Under the pieces are notes generated by a model that searched no databases, was not told where the DNA came from, and was given only the letters and a program-made list of their open reading frames with translations. A stretch of 64,000 bases of DNA from Coprococcus eutactus (lineage in GTDB: Bacteria > Bacillota > Clostridia > Lachnospirales > Lachnospiraceae), in the NCBI RefSeq assembly GCF_025149915.1, contig NZ_CP102278.1, positions 914,001 through 978,000 of the forward strand, in the 5' to 3' direction. This document shows, in pieces, positions 17,266 through 26,792 of this stretch (position 1 is the stretch's first letter; each line of letters begins with the position of its first letter). The position numbers and the translations under genes are program-made.

Positions 17266-19881
17266 ATGGATAAAAAGAACAGATTATCAACAGATTATGA
17301 TGATGAAGATATGAACTGGCTGGATGACGATGACGACTACCTTGAAGAAGGAGGTATTCTGAGTTCATTGTTATTTGGCGATAAAAAGAAGAAAAAACGC
17401 TCCAAAGCGGATCCATCCCGCGATGATGACCGCAGAAGCAGGAGATCGACAGACGTACATGAAAAACGCGAGGAAAAGACGGATGTATCAGAGCCGCGCC
17501 GGACTAGAGCAGCTTCTGGAATTCATGGAGAGAGAACTGGCAAGTCGGTGAGATCAGTGCGCCGTGTTGGGGACGAGCAGAGCACAGGTATAGATAATGT
17601 CTATATGGATGAAACTGCATCTGCGAGAGATCGTCAGTCGGAAAGACCTGCCAGGAGAAGAAAGATTTCGTCAGACAGGACACCGGTAAGACTGGATGAG
17701 GGAACAACTAGAACAGGCAGAACCCCGGTCAGACATGATGAGGAAAAGGCAAAAACTGTCAGAACACATGCTGCGTCAGCGGGGACAGTTGGAGAGTATG
17801 ATGAATACTACCATGAAAACAGCCGTTCGAGAAAACTGAGAGATGACAGGACAGCCCAGAAGAAAGAGAATGCATCAGGAAAACATACAGGCCGTAGTCA
17901 GCGAAGCGGATCTGCATATGCTGCAGACAGCGCCAGGACATCAGTGGACAATCTTCTCAGGGAGGTGAATAACCTCGAGGTGGACAGCAAACAGAGACAT
18001 GAGGACCTGCGCAGAGAGGCGTGGGAGAGAACTCAGCGCAACGTCGCAAAGGCAAAGGCGGAGGTCGAGCGCCTGGAACTTGAGCGCGAAAAGAATGAGA
18101 AAGAGGAAGCGCGCAAGAAAAAAGTCCGCGAGGAGATGGAGAGAAGACAGGCTGAGTCAGAGAAGCAGCGTGAACAGGAGAACACCGAAAAAGAGGTAAG
18201 GTCTGTAGCAGACAATAGTGAAGAGGACAATAATAAAACAGAGGTGACTTTAGCAGATACTGCGGAAAAATCAGTTGATATAGGACCAGATGATATGGGT
18301 TCAGACGATGCAGGCGGCAAGTCAGAGGCAGTGGAGTCTGTTATTTCAGACGATCAGACAGAAGAACCGGATGAAGAGTCAGGTGAAGAGTCAGGTGAAG
18401 ATGACAATATAACATTTTCTGACAATGCAGACGAAAGCAGCACCAAAGAAGAGAAGCCTCGGATGAAGGATAATAGATCTGATATGCTGAACATGGATGC
18501 TCTTGAGCAAATAGAGAGGGATATAGACGAGGATAAGCTCAGATATTCAGAGTCAGATACGGAGGATCTAGGACTCGGAGATATTGGCAGGGCACTTGGG
18601 TTTGATGCGGTTGATCTTGAGGATGATGAAGAGGAACTGGATGATGACGAAGAGTCAGACAGTGAGAAGTTTTTCAGAGAGAATCTACTCGATGAGGCTG
18701 ATCCGAAAGTAGTAAATCCAGAGAGAAAGAAGATAAATATAAGCACTAAGGTCTGGGCGATCGCGTTTTTTGTACTGCTGGCATTGTTCATAATGATATG
18801 TGTCATATATGTCAAAAATTATGCAAGAATGAAGTACAATGAGATGAATATCAATGAAATCAGTGCAGATCAGCTTCTTGTAAATGATGGTGTAAAAGAT
18901 GCTACGGCTGGATACAGAACTATAGCGTTGTATGGTGTTGATTCAAGAGATCAGAATATGGATGCCGGAACAAACAGCGACAGTATCATGATAGTGAGCA
19001 TCAATGAGTCCACGAAAGAGATAAAGCTTGTATCAGTGTACAGGGACACCCTCATGGATATAGCAAGCGGAGCGATGAACAAGTCGCAGAAAGTAAATTA
19101 TGCTTATCAGCTTGGAGGCGCCGTCACAGCAATAAACACTTTGAATACTAATCTTGATCTCAATATCACAGATTATGTAGCGGTAGATTTCAGTGCCATG
19201 GCAAGCATAATCGATGCGGTAGGCGGTGTTAATATTAATGTAGTCGATGATGAGATAAATAATTTCAACAAGAATCTTGCAGAGCAGATAAGTATATCGG
19301 GTAAATATTCATCTGGTATAACACAGGCTGGTCAGTATACTCTTGATGGACAGCAGGCGGTTGCATATTCAAGAATCCGTTCAACAGGCAGCGGTGATAT
19401 CACGAGAACTGAGAGACAGAGAATAATACTTCTGAAGGTCATCGATAAGCTGATAAAGGCTGATACCAGCTCGCTCAGCGCATTTGTAGATGTGTCATTC
19501 AATAATATATCTACAAGTCTTAATAAGGACAGTATATTGGATCTGGTAAAAGCTGTTGCAAAGTACAGTGTAGTTGACACTGCTGGATTCCCTTTTGCCT
19601 ATGAGGCAGTGGATATGGCAGAACAGGGCAATTGTCTTGTTGCTGCAGATATGGAGAGCAATGTCCAGGCACTTCATGAATACCTGTACGGCAATTCACA
19701 TTACAAGGTATCAGATACATCAAAGCAGATAAGTGTAAGCCTTGCAAAGGAGACAGGTGTAAGTGCCCAAAAGGTCAAGGTAGAATCAGAAAAGCCGGGA
19801 GATGGTATTTCTGACGGAAAGGGTGAGGGTGACCTCAGAACTATAACAGAGCCACCTAAGGGAATGATTCTTGACGAGTGA
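17266..19881 (+). CDS. LytR-CpsA-Psr (LCP) family protein with a ~490-residue charged N-terminal region
   Basis: LCP proteins attach lipid-linked teichoic acid or capsule polymers to peptidoglycan. The C-terminal part is standard: one membrane helix at about 497-519 (VWAIAFFVLLALFIMICVIY), then the LCP core with IALYGVDSRDQNM, DSIMIVSINESTKEIKLVSV, YRDTLMDI, DFSAMASIIDAVGGVNI and YSRIRSTGSGDITRTERQR, containing the Arg and Asp residues that bind the polyprenyl pyrophosphate. Most unusual is the region before the helix, predicted cytoplasmic. It is Arg/Lys-rich at first, carries a coiled-coil-like Glu/Arg segment at about 225-310, and is then very acidic (Asp/Glu runs at about 330-480). Usual LCPs have 300-500 residues in total. 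The 871 residues are one open frame. Confidence 0.9.
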   Translation: MDKKNRLSTDYDDEDMNWLDDDDDYLEEGGILSSLLFGDKKKKKRSKADPSRDDDRRSRRSTDVHEKREEKTDVSEPRRTRAASGIHGERTGKSVRSVRRVGDEQSTGIDNVYMDETASARDRQSERPARRRKISSDRTPVRLDEGTTRTGRTPVRHDEEKAKTVRTHAASAGTVGEYDEYYHENSRSRKLRDDRTAQKKENASGKHTGRSQRSGSAYAADSARTSVDNLLREVNNLEVDSKQRHEDLRREAWERTQRNVAKAKAEVERLELEREKNEKEEARKKKVREEMERRQAESEKQREQENTEKEVRSVADNSEEDNNKTEVTLADTAEKSVDIGPDDMGSDDAGGKSEAVESVISDDQTEEPDEESGEESGEDDNITFSDNADESSTKEEKPRMKDNRSDMLNMDALEQIERDIDEDKLRYSESDTEDLGLGDIGRALGFDAVDLEDDEEELDDDEESDSEKFFRENLLDEADPKVVNPERKKINISTKVWAIAFFVLLALFIMICVIYVKNYARMKYNEMNINEISADQLLVNDGVKDATAGYRTIALYGVDSRDQNMDAGTNSDSIMIVSINESTKEIKLVSVYRDTLMDIASGAMNKSQKVNYAYQLGGAVTAINTLNTNLDLNITDYVAVDFSAMASIIDAVGGVNINVVDDEINNFNKNLAEQISISGKYSSGITQAGQYTLDGQQAVAYSRIRSTGSGDITRTERQRIILLKVIDKLIKADTSSLSAFVDVSFNNISTSLNKDSILDLVKAVAKYSVVDTAGFPFAYEAVDMAEQGNCLVAADMESNVQALHEYLYGNSHYKVSDTSKQISVSLAKETGVSAQKVKVESEKPGDGISDGKGEGDLRTITEPPKGMILDE

Positions 19882-19928
19882 TGTATTAGTACTGATGTGA
19901 AATTAACAAATAACATGTATAAATATAG

Positions 19929-19971
19929 AACCCCCATATGAGTGCATATCAGCATCCATATGGGGGTTTTC
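19929..19971 (+). terminator. Rho-independent terminator after the LCP gene
   Basis: AACCCCCATATG (19929-19940) and CATATGGGGGTT (19957-19968) form a perfect 12-bp stem followed by TT and C. The next 350 bases up to gltB are AT-rich and hold only the promoter at 20169-20197. Confidence 0.85.
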
Positions 19972-20168
19972 TGAAAAATGGAAAAGCATGGGTGGGGAGA
20001 AAGAGCCAGCTGCCTTAAATCACAGAAATGTATAGTGATATAAATGTGTTTCATGGAAAATGAAACTGAAAATATTTGAGAATTGAGAACAACAAGAGAA
20101 AATGAATATACAATAATTCAAAATATATTAAAACTGAAAACTGTCAGACAATTTCCTGAAAAAAGTTG

Positions 20169-20197
20169 TTTACAAACGGTATAAATGGTAGTAATAT
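20169..20197 (+). promoter_or_regulatory. Promoter of gltB-gltD
   Basis: TTTACA (20169-20174), 17-base spacer, TAATAT (20192-20197). The predicted transcript would carry a leader of about 120 bases rich in A. No known riboswitch was recognised in it. Confidence 0.6.
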
Positions 20198-20324
20198 ATC
20201 AAAAACGATAAAACACTTGAGAAAAATACAAAATTAGCAACATTTACTTGAGAAACAAAAGCAAAAAGAAAAATATCGTTGTGAATGACAAAAATGCAAT
20301 AACATGGAAAGGACGGAACAGGAC

Positions 20325-23300
20325 ATGATTGAGAATAAGAGAGCAGAGAATACCGGATTATACGACCCATGCTTTGAACATGATAACTGCGGTATCGGTG
20401 CTGTTGTCAATATCAAGGGTATCAAAACTCACGACACAGTTAACAATGCCCTCAAGATAGTTGAGAATCTTGAGCACAGAGCAGGAAAGGATGCAGAGGG
20501 CAAGACCGGAGACGGTGTAGGTATACTCCTTCAGATATCACATAAGTTCTTCAGTAAGGCTGTAGCAGAGCTTGGATACGACCTTGGAAAGGAAGGCGAT
20601 TATGGAATAGGAATGTTCTTCTTTCCACAGAAGGAGCTGGCTCGCAAGCAGGCTATGAAGATGTTTGAGGTCATAGTTGAGAAAGAAGGACTTGAGTTCA
20701 TTTGCTGGAGAGAAGTTCCTACAACACCTGGAATTCTCGGCAAGAAGGCGATAGATGTTATGCCATGTATCATGCAGGCATTCATCAGAAGACCTGAGAC
20801 AGTAAAGGCAGGTATGGACTTTGACAGAAAGCTCTACTTTGTCAGAAGAATATTCGAGGAGAGCAATGATGACACATATGTTCCGTCACTTTCTAGCAAG
20901 ACTATAGTATATAAAGGAATGTTCCTCGTCGGTGAACTCAGAATGTTCTACAACGACCTTCAGGATCCTGATTATGAGTCAGCAATAGGACTTGTTCATT
21001 CAAGATTCTCAACGAATACAACACCATCATGGCTCAGAGCTCATCCATACAGATATCTGTGCCATAACGGTGAGATCAATACAATAAGAGGAAATGAGGA
21101 CAAGATGATTGCCCGTGAGGAGACAATGGAGTCGACCATCATGCAGGATGAGATGTACAAGGTTATGCCTGTTCTTGATCCCGATGGTTCAGATTCAGCA
21201 AGACTTGATAACTGTCTTGAGTTCCTGGTGCTGAACGGAATACCACTTCCTATGGCAGTCATGATCACGATCCCTGAGCCGTGGGAGAACGACAGAGCTA
21301 TGAGCCAGGAGAAGAAGGATTTCTATCAGTACTATGCAACCATGATGGAGCCTTGGGATGGTCCTGCTTCTATATTATTCACAGACGGTGAACTCATGGG
21401 AGCAGTCCTCGACAGAAATGGCCTGAGACCATCGAGATACTATATAACAGATGATGATTACCTTGTACTTTCATCAGAGGTCGGAGTTCTGGACGTAGAT
21501 CCATCTAAGATCGTGAAGAAAGACCGACTCAGACCTGGCAAGATGCTTCTTGTCGACACAGTGAATGGACGTCTTATCTCAGATGAGGAGATCAAGGAGA
21601 AATATGCACTGGCAAAGCCATATGGAGAGTGGGTAGACAGCAATCTTGTACATCTCGCCGATCTGAAGATCCCGAACATCAGAGTTCAGGAGTACACAGA
21701 TGAGGAGAGAGCAAGACTTCAGAAGGCATTTGGATATACCTATGAAGACTTCAAGAACACAATATATCCAATGGCAGAGAAAGGTGCAGAGGCTATCAGC
21801 GCCATGGGTACTGACACACCGCTGGCAGTCCTGTCGAACAGCCACAAACCATTGTTCAACTTCTTCAAGCAGTTATTTGCACAGGTTACAAATCCTCCAA
21901 TCGATGCGATCAGAGAGGAAGTTGTCACATCCACATCGGTATACCTCGGAAAGGATGGTAATATCCTCGAGGAGAAGCCAGAGAACTGTCATGTGTTGAA
22001 GATCAACCATCCAATACTGACAAACACAGATCTTCTGAAGATCAAGAATATGAATGTTCCTGGCCTTAAGGTTGCGACACTTCCTATTCTTTATTATAAG
22101 AACACATCCATGGAGAAGGCTCTCGACAGACTGTTTATCGAGGCCGACAAGCTCTACAGGGACGGTGTAAATATACTCATCCTCTCAGACCGAGGCGTGG
22201 ATGAGAATCATGTGGCAATACCATCACTCCTTGCAGTATCAGCTATGCAGAAGCACCTGGTAAGAACCAAGAAGAGAACAGCGGTTGCGATCATCCTTGA
22301 GAGTGCAGATCCAAGAAATGTTCATCACTTTGCAACACTTCTCGGATACGGTGCATGTGCAGTCAACCCTTATCTTGCAATAGAGACGATCAAGCAGATG
22401 GTTGATTCGCATCTGCTGAACAAGGATTTTAATGCGGCTGTAGATGATTACAACAGTGCAATATGTCATGGAATAGTAAAGATCGCATCCAAGATGGGAG
22501 TCTCAACGATCCAGTCATACATGGGTTCACAGATATTTGAGTGTATCGGACTCTCAAAGGATGTTGTGGACAGATATTTTACAAATACAGTAAGCCGTGT
22601 TGGTGGCTCCGGAATAAAGGAGCTTGAGAAGACCGTTGACGATCTCCATTCATCAGCATTTGATCCACTTGGACTGAATACGAATCTTGCCCTCACAAGC
22701 ATAGGAGCACACAAGTTCAGAAGTGGCAAGGAGGAGCATCTGTACAATCCTGTCACAATACATCTTCTTCAGGAGGCAACAAGGCGCGGCGATTACAAGC
22801 TGTTCAAGCAGTACACAGCAGCGCTCCATGATGAGCAGAAGCCATTCCACCTTAGAGGTCTTATGGACTTCAAGTTTGCTGATAAGCCGGTTCCACTTGA
22901 TGAGGTTGAACCAGCAAGTGAGATAGTCAAGAGATTCAAGACAGGTGCCATGAGCTACGGAAGTATATCACAGGAGGCACATGAGTGTATGGCCATCGCC
23001 ATGAACGAGCTGGGCGGTAAGTCCAATTCAGGAGAGGGCGGTGAGTCGATAGAGAGACTTACGATCGGCAAGGATGGCAAGAATAGATGCTCAGCCATCA
23101 AGCAGGTAGCATCAGGAAGATTTGGCGTTACATCGAGATACCTTGTGAGCGCCAAGGAGATACAGATCAAGATGGCACAGGGAGCAAAGCCTGGAGAGGG
23201 CGGACATCTCCCTGGCGGAAAGGTATATCCTTGGATCGCAAAGACAAGACTTTCAACACCTGGAGTAAGCCTTATCTCTCCACCACCACATCACGATATA

Positions 23301-24872
23301 TATTCGATAGAGGATCTTGCACAGCTCATCTACGACTGCAAGAATGCAAACCGTGATGCGAGAATATCAGTAAAGCTTGTGTCTGAGGCTGGTGTAGGTA
23401 CAGTAGCGGCCGGTGTTGCAAAGGCCGGAGCACAGGTCATCCTGATCTCAGGTTATGATGGAGGAACAGGAGCAGCACCTAACAACTCCATCCATTATGC
23501 AGGCCTTCCTTGGGAGCTTGGACTTGCAGAGACACATCAGACACTTATAATGAACGACCTCAGAAATAAGGTTATCCTTGAGGCTGATGGTAAGCTTATG
23601 ACAGGACGTGACGTTGCCATAGCTGCAATGCTCGGTGCAGAGGAGTTTGGATTTGCAACAGCACCGCTTGTAACAATGGGCTGTGTCATGATGAGGGTAT
23701 GTAACCTTGATACGTGTCCTGTCGGCATAGCAACACAGAATCCTGAACTTAGAAAGAGATTCAGAGGTAAGCCGGAGTATGTGAAGAACTTTATGCTGTT
23801 CATAGCAGAGGAGCTTCGTGAGTACATGAGTAAGCTCGGCGTCAGAACAGTTGATGAGCTGGTTGGACGCTCAGATCTCCTGATGAGCAGCGACAGAGCA
23901 GATGAGAGAAATGTAATCCTTGATAAGATAATCAATAATCCATATATGGATATGCCACAGAACAAGGTCAAGTATCATGAGAAGAATATTTATGACTTCC
24001 AGCTTGAGAAGACAGTAGATATGAGGATACTCATGAAGAAGCTCGGACCTGCACTTGAGAAGGGACAGAAGAAGAGTGTTGAGCTTGATGTGGTCAATAC
24101 GGACAGATCTGTTGGAACAATATTCGGATCAGAGATCACCAAGAAATATGGCGAGTCCCTTGATGAGGACACATACATCGTCAAATGTAACGGTGCCGGT
24201 GGACAGAGCTTTGGTGCATTCATTCCAAAGGGACTTACACTTGAACTGGTTGGCGACAGCAATGATTACTTCGGCAAGGGTCTGTCAGGTGGCAAGCTGA
24301 TCGTTTATCCACCACGTTCAGTAAAGTATAAGCATGAGGATAACATCATTATAGGAAACGTTGCACTGTATGGTGCCACAAGTGGTAAGGCATTCATCAA
24401 TGGTGTTGCAGGCGAGAGATTTGCAGTTCGTAACTCAGGCGCAACAGCGGTCGTTGAGGGTGTTGGAGATCACGGATGTGAATATATGACAGGCGGTAAG
24501 GTCGTAGTTCTGGGAACAACAGGCAAGAACTTTGCAGCAGGAATGAGCGGCGGTATCGCATATGTTCTTGATATGGGCAACGATCTGTACAAGAGACTGA
24601 ACAAAGAGATGATATCCATAGAGGCTGTTACGGACAAGTACGAGGTGAGTGAACTTAAGCAGCTCATCATGGATCACGTAAACTATACCAATTCAGAGAT
24701 AGGCAAGAGAATCCTTGAGGATTTTGAGGGATATCTTCCAAAGTTCAAGAAGATCATACCAAAGGATTACAAGAAGATGATGAATATGATAGTTGCATTT
24801 GAGGAGAAGGGCCTGAGCCGTGAGAAGGCAGCTATCGAAGCATTCTACAAGGTTAAGAACGGAGGTAAGTAG
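20325..24872 (+). CDS. gltB: Glutamate synthase large subunit
   Basis: The 1515-residue enzyme transfers the glutamine amide to 2-oxoglutarate, giving two glutamates, with electrons from GltD. The N-terminal Cys nucleophile is in HDNCGIGAVVN (residue 22), so about 21 residues are a propeptide. The FMN/2-oxoglutarate domain has GGKSNSGEGGE, and the 3Fe-4S ligands are in CVMMRVCNLDTCPVG (C-x5-C-x4-C). The C-terminal beta-helix has the usual Gly-rich repeats (GNVALYGATSGKAFINGVAG). An in-frame ATG at 20304 lacks a ribosome site. GGAAAGG 11 bases before ATG 20325 favours the latter, though the start is not certain. gltD follows after 2 bases. Confidence 0.96.
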   Translation: MIENKRAENTGLYDPCFEHDNCGIGAVVNIKGIKTHDTVNNALKIVENLEHRAGKDAEGKTGDGVGILLQISHKFFSKAVAELGYDLGKEGDYGIGMFFFPQKELARKQAMKMFEVIVEKEGLEFICWREVPTTPGILGKKAIDVMPCIMQAFIRRPETVKAGMDFDRKLYFVRRIFEESNDDTYVPSLSSKTIVYKGMFLVGELRMFYNDLQDPDYESAIGLVHSRFSTNTTPSWLRAHPYRYLCHNGEINTIRGNEDKMIAREETMESTIMQDEMYKVMPVLDPDGSDSARLDNCLEFLVLNGIPLPMAVMITIPEPWENDRAMSQEKKDFYQYYATMMEPWDGPASILFTDGELMGAVLDRNGLRPSRYYITDDDYLVLSSEVGVLDVDPSKIVKKDRLRPGKMLLVDTVNGRLISDEEIKEKYALAKPYGEWVDSNLVHLADLKIPNIRVQEYTDEERARLQKAFGYTYEDFKNTIYPMAEKGAEAISAMGTDTPLAVLSNSHKPLFNFFKQLFAQVTNPPIDAIREEVVTSTSVYLGKDGNILEEKPENCHVLKINHPILTNTDLLKIKNMNVPGLKVATLPILYYKNTSMEKALDRLFIEADKLYRDGVNILILSDRGVDENHVAIPSLLAVSAMQKHLVRTKKRTAVAIILESADPRNVHHFATLLGYGACAVNPYLAIETIKQMVDSHLLNKDFNAAVDDYNSAICHGIVKIASKMGVSTIQSYMGSQIFECIGLSKDVVDRYFTNTVSRVGGSGIKELEKTVDDLHSSAFDPLGLNTNLALTSIGAHKFRSGKEEHLYNPVTIHLLQEATRRGDYKLFKQYTAALHDEQKPFHLRGLMDFKFADKPVPLDEVEPASEIVKRFKTGAMSYGSISQEAHECMAIAMNELGGKSNSGEGGESIERLTIGKDGKNRCSAIKQVASGRFGVTSRYLVSAKEIQIKMAQGAKPGEGGHLPGGKVYPWIAKTRLSTPGVSLISPPPHHDIYSIEDLAQLIYDCKNANRDARISVKLVSEAGVGTVAAGVAKAGAQVILISGYDGGTGAAPNNSIHYAGLPWELGLAETHQTLIMNDLRNKVILEADGKLMTGRDVAIAAMLGAEEFGFATAPLVTMGCVMMRVCNLDTCPVGIATQNPELRKRFRGKPEYVKNFMLFIAEELREYMSKLGVRTVDELVGRSDLLMSSDRADERNVILDKIINNPYMDMPQNKVKYHEKNIYDFQLEKTVDMRILMKKLGPALEKGQKKSVELDVVNTDRSVGTIFGSEITKKYGESLDEDTYIVKCNGAGGQSFGAFIPKGLTLELVGDSNDYFGKGLSGGKLIVYPPRSVKYKHEDNIIIGNVALYGATSGKAFINGVAGERFAVRNSGATAVVEGVGDHGCEYMTGGKVVVLGTTGKNFAAGMSGGIAYVLDMGNDLYKRLNKEMISIEAVTDKYEVSELKQLIMDHVNYTNSEIGKRILEDFEGYLPKFKKIIPKDYKKMMNMIVAFEEKGLSREKAAIEAFYKVKNGGK

Positions 24873-24874
24873 GA

Positions 24875-26440
24875 ATGGGAAAACCAACTGGATTTTTAGA
24901 ATATGAGAGAAAGACAAGCGCAGAGCTTGCTCCTAAGGACAGAATCAAGAATTTCAATGAATTCCACACTCCGCTTAGCCGTGATGAGCAGAGAAAGCAG
25001 GCTGCAAGATGTATGGACTGTGGCGTTCCATTCTGCCAGGCAGGTTTGAATATATGTGGCATGACATCTGGATGTCCTCTGAACAACCTTATCCCTGAGT
25101 GGAATGATATGCTATATAACGACAATCTTGAGCAGGCATTTGCAAGACTCAGCAAGACCAACTGTTTCCCTGAGTTTACAAGCCGTGTGTGCCCGGCGCT
25201 CTGCGAGAAGGCATGTACTTGTAACTTGAATGGCGATCCAGTGTCGGTCCGCGAGAATGAGAGAGCCATCATAGAATATGCATTTGCAAATGACCTCGTA
25301 AATGATGCTCAGCCAAAGGTTCACTCTGGCAAGAAAGTAGCAGTCATAGGTTCAGGCCCTTCGGGACTTGCAGTGGCGGATCAGCTGATCGGCAGAGGTC
25401 ATGACGTGACTGTGTATGAGAGAAGCGACAGGCCGGGCGGACTTCTAATGTATGGTATTCCAAACATGAAGCTTGAGAAGCAGATCATAGACAGAAGAAT
25501 AGATGTCATGAAGAAGAGAGGAATAAAGTTCGTATTAAACACAGAGGTTGCAACCGGAAAGGCATCTGCTAAGGCTGTGTGCCCGAAAGACGACCAGATG
25601 ACTGGATACCTTAAGAACAAGAACCTCAAGTATGTGAAGGCTGATGATCTGCTCAAGGAATATGACGCAGTTGTGCTTGCCTGTGGAGCAGCAAATCCTA
25701 GAGATATCAAGGCACCCGGAAGGGATGCAAAGGGAATCTACTTCGCTGTTGATTTCCTCAAGACAACCACAATGAGTCTTGTCAATTCAGGCTTTGCAGA
25801 TAAGCAGTTCGTGAGCTGTAAGGGTAAGAATGTTCTTGTCATAGGCGGCGGTGATACAGGAAATGACTGCGTTGGAACAGCGGTCCGCGAGGGCGCTGTC
25901 AGCGTGACACAGCTGGAGATGATGCCAAAGGCACCTGACACAAGAACACCTGACAATCCATGGCCGGAGTGGCCGAAGATCTGCAAGACAGATTACGGTC
26001 AGCAGGAGGCTATAGCAGTATATGGACATGATCCTAGAATATATGAGACTACAGTAAAGGAATTCATCAAGGACAAGGATGGAAATGTCAAGGCCGCCAA
26101 GTGCGTGAAACTCGACTGGAAAAAGAATCCTGAGACTGGAAGAATGTCTATGACAGAGATAGAGGGAAGCGAGTATATCGTTGACTGTGACGTGGTACTC
26201 ATCGCAGCAGGTTTCCTCGGATGTCAGACATATGTGGCAGAGAGCTTTGGCGTAGAACTCAACGAGAGAACAAATGTCAAGACGCCATGTCCAAACTCAT
26301 ATACAACCAATGTGCCAAAGGTGTTCGTAGCCGGAGATATGCACAGAGGCCAGTCACTTGTAGTATGGGCCATCAGAGAAGGCCGTGAGGCAGCCATGGC
26401 AGTTGAAGAGCTGCTGCTCGGATATACAAATCTGCAGTAA
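24875..26440 (+). CDS. gltD: Glutamate synthase small subunit (NAD(P)H-dependent)
   Basis: The 521-residue FAD protein takes electrons from NAD(P)H and passes them through two 4Fe-4S clusters to GltB. Cysteine groups CMDCGVPFCQ and CGMTSGCPLNN near residue 45-70, and CPALCEKACTC at about 107-117, form the clusters. FAD binding is at VAVIGSGPSGLAVADQLIGR (about 155-174), and the nucleotide site is VLVIGGGDTGNDCVGTAVRE. DMHRGQSLVVWAIREGR ends the second FAD motif. GGAGG inside the end of gltB serves as ribosome site. With icd nearby, the locus covers ammonia assimilation into glutamate. Confidence 0.96.
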   Translation: MGKPTGFLEYERKTSAELAPKDRIKNFNEFHTPLSRDEQRKQAARCMDCGVPFCQAGLNICGMTSGCPLNNLIPEWNDMLYNDNLEQAFARLSKTNCFPEFTSRVCPALCEKACTCNLNGDPVSVRENERAIIEYAFANDLVNDAQPKVHSGKKVAVIGSGPSGLAVADQLIGRGHDVTVYERSDRPGGLLMYGIPNMKLEKQIIDRRIDVMKKRGIKFVLNTEVATGKASAKAVCPKDDQMTGYLKNKNLKYVKADDLLKEYDAVVLACGAANPRDIKAPGRDAKGIYFAVDFLKTTTMSLVNSGFADKQFVSCKGKNVLVIGGGDTGNDCVGTAVREGAVSVTQLEMMPKAPDTRTPDNPWPEWPKICKTDYGQQEAIAVYGHDPRIYETTVKEFIKDKDGNVKAAKCVKLDWKKNPETGRMSMTEIEGSEYIVDCDVVLIAAGFLGCQTYVAESFGVELNERTNVKTPCPNSYTTNVPKVFVAGDMHRGQSLVVWAIREGREAAMAVEELLLGYTNLQ

Positions 26441-26481
26441 AAATAGACGAACTTGGTTCGTTCGCCTTTCGTGTAAATAAA

Positions 26482-26532
26482 AAAATATCCCTAATACCTA
26501 TCATGTGATTGAGGTATTAGGGATATTTTGTC
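26482..26532. terminator. Strong terminator after gltD
   Basis: AAAATATCCCTAATACCT (26482-26499) and AGGTATTAGGGATATTTT (26512-26529) form an 18-bp perfect stem with flanking A- and T-runs, so it may act in both directions for gltD and the minus-strand genes. Confidence 0.85.
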
Positions 26533-26621
26533 ATATAATCTGAGAATTTATCCTTAATCGGTCTGGTTTTGGGGAATAAGGATAAAACTATAACAACTAC
26601 GTATAAAAGCCGGGTAATATG

Positions 26622-26742
26622 GAAAACAATCTGTTACAGAATCCTTTTGTATGTGTGCATTTGTCTCGCAGCCAGCCCTTGAAAAGATTGTTATAGAATG
26701 CCATTGTACATGTTGGTTCATCCCACAGTCAGCCCTTGAAAA
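26622..26742. repeat. Two degenerate tandem ~58-bp repeats downstream of the PFK gene
   Basis: Two copies can be aligned by eye. Each has GAAT...TTGTA(T/C)(G/A)TG..., then a shared CAGCCCTTGAAAA end (copy ends near 26684 and 26742). Similarity is clear at the ends and weak in the middle. A minus-strand frame through them would encode two related peptides starting FSRADCG and FSRAGCE. No start site or partner gene supports translation. The remaining 26530-26790 sequence is otherwise featureless. Confidence 0.4.
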
Positions 26743-26792
26743 CAAAAAAATGTATATATACATCTTTCTGTTTCAATGGGCGTCCGTCTTTC

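Noticed and set aside
26554..26763. Minus-strand frame of 69 codons through the degenerate repeats
   Set aside because: No convincing ribosome site and the peptide follows the DNA repeat; kept only as a finding.
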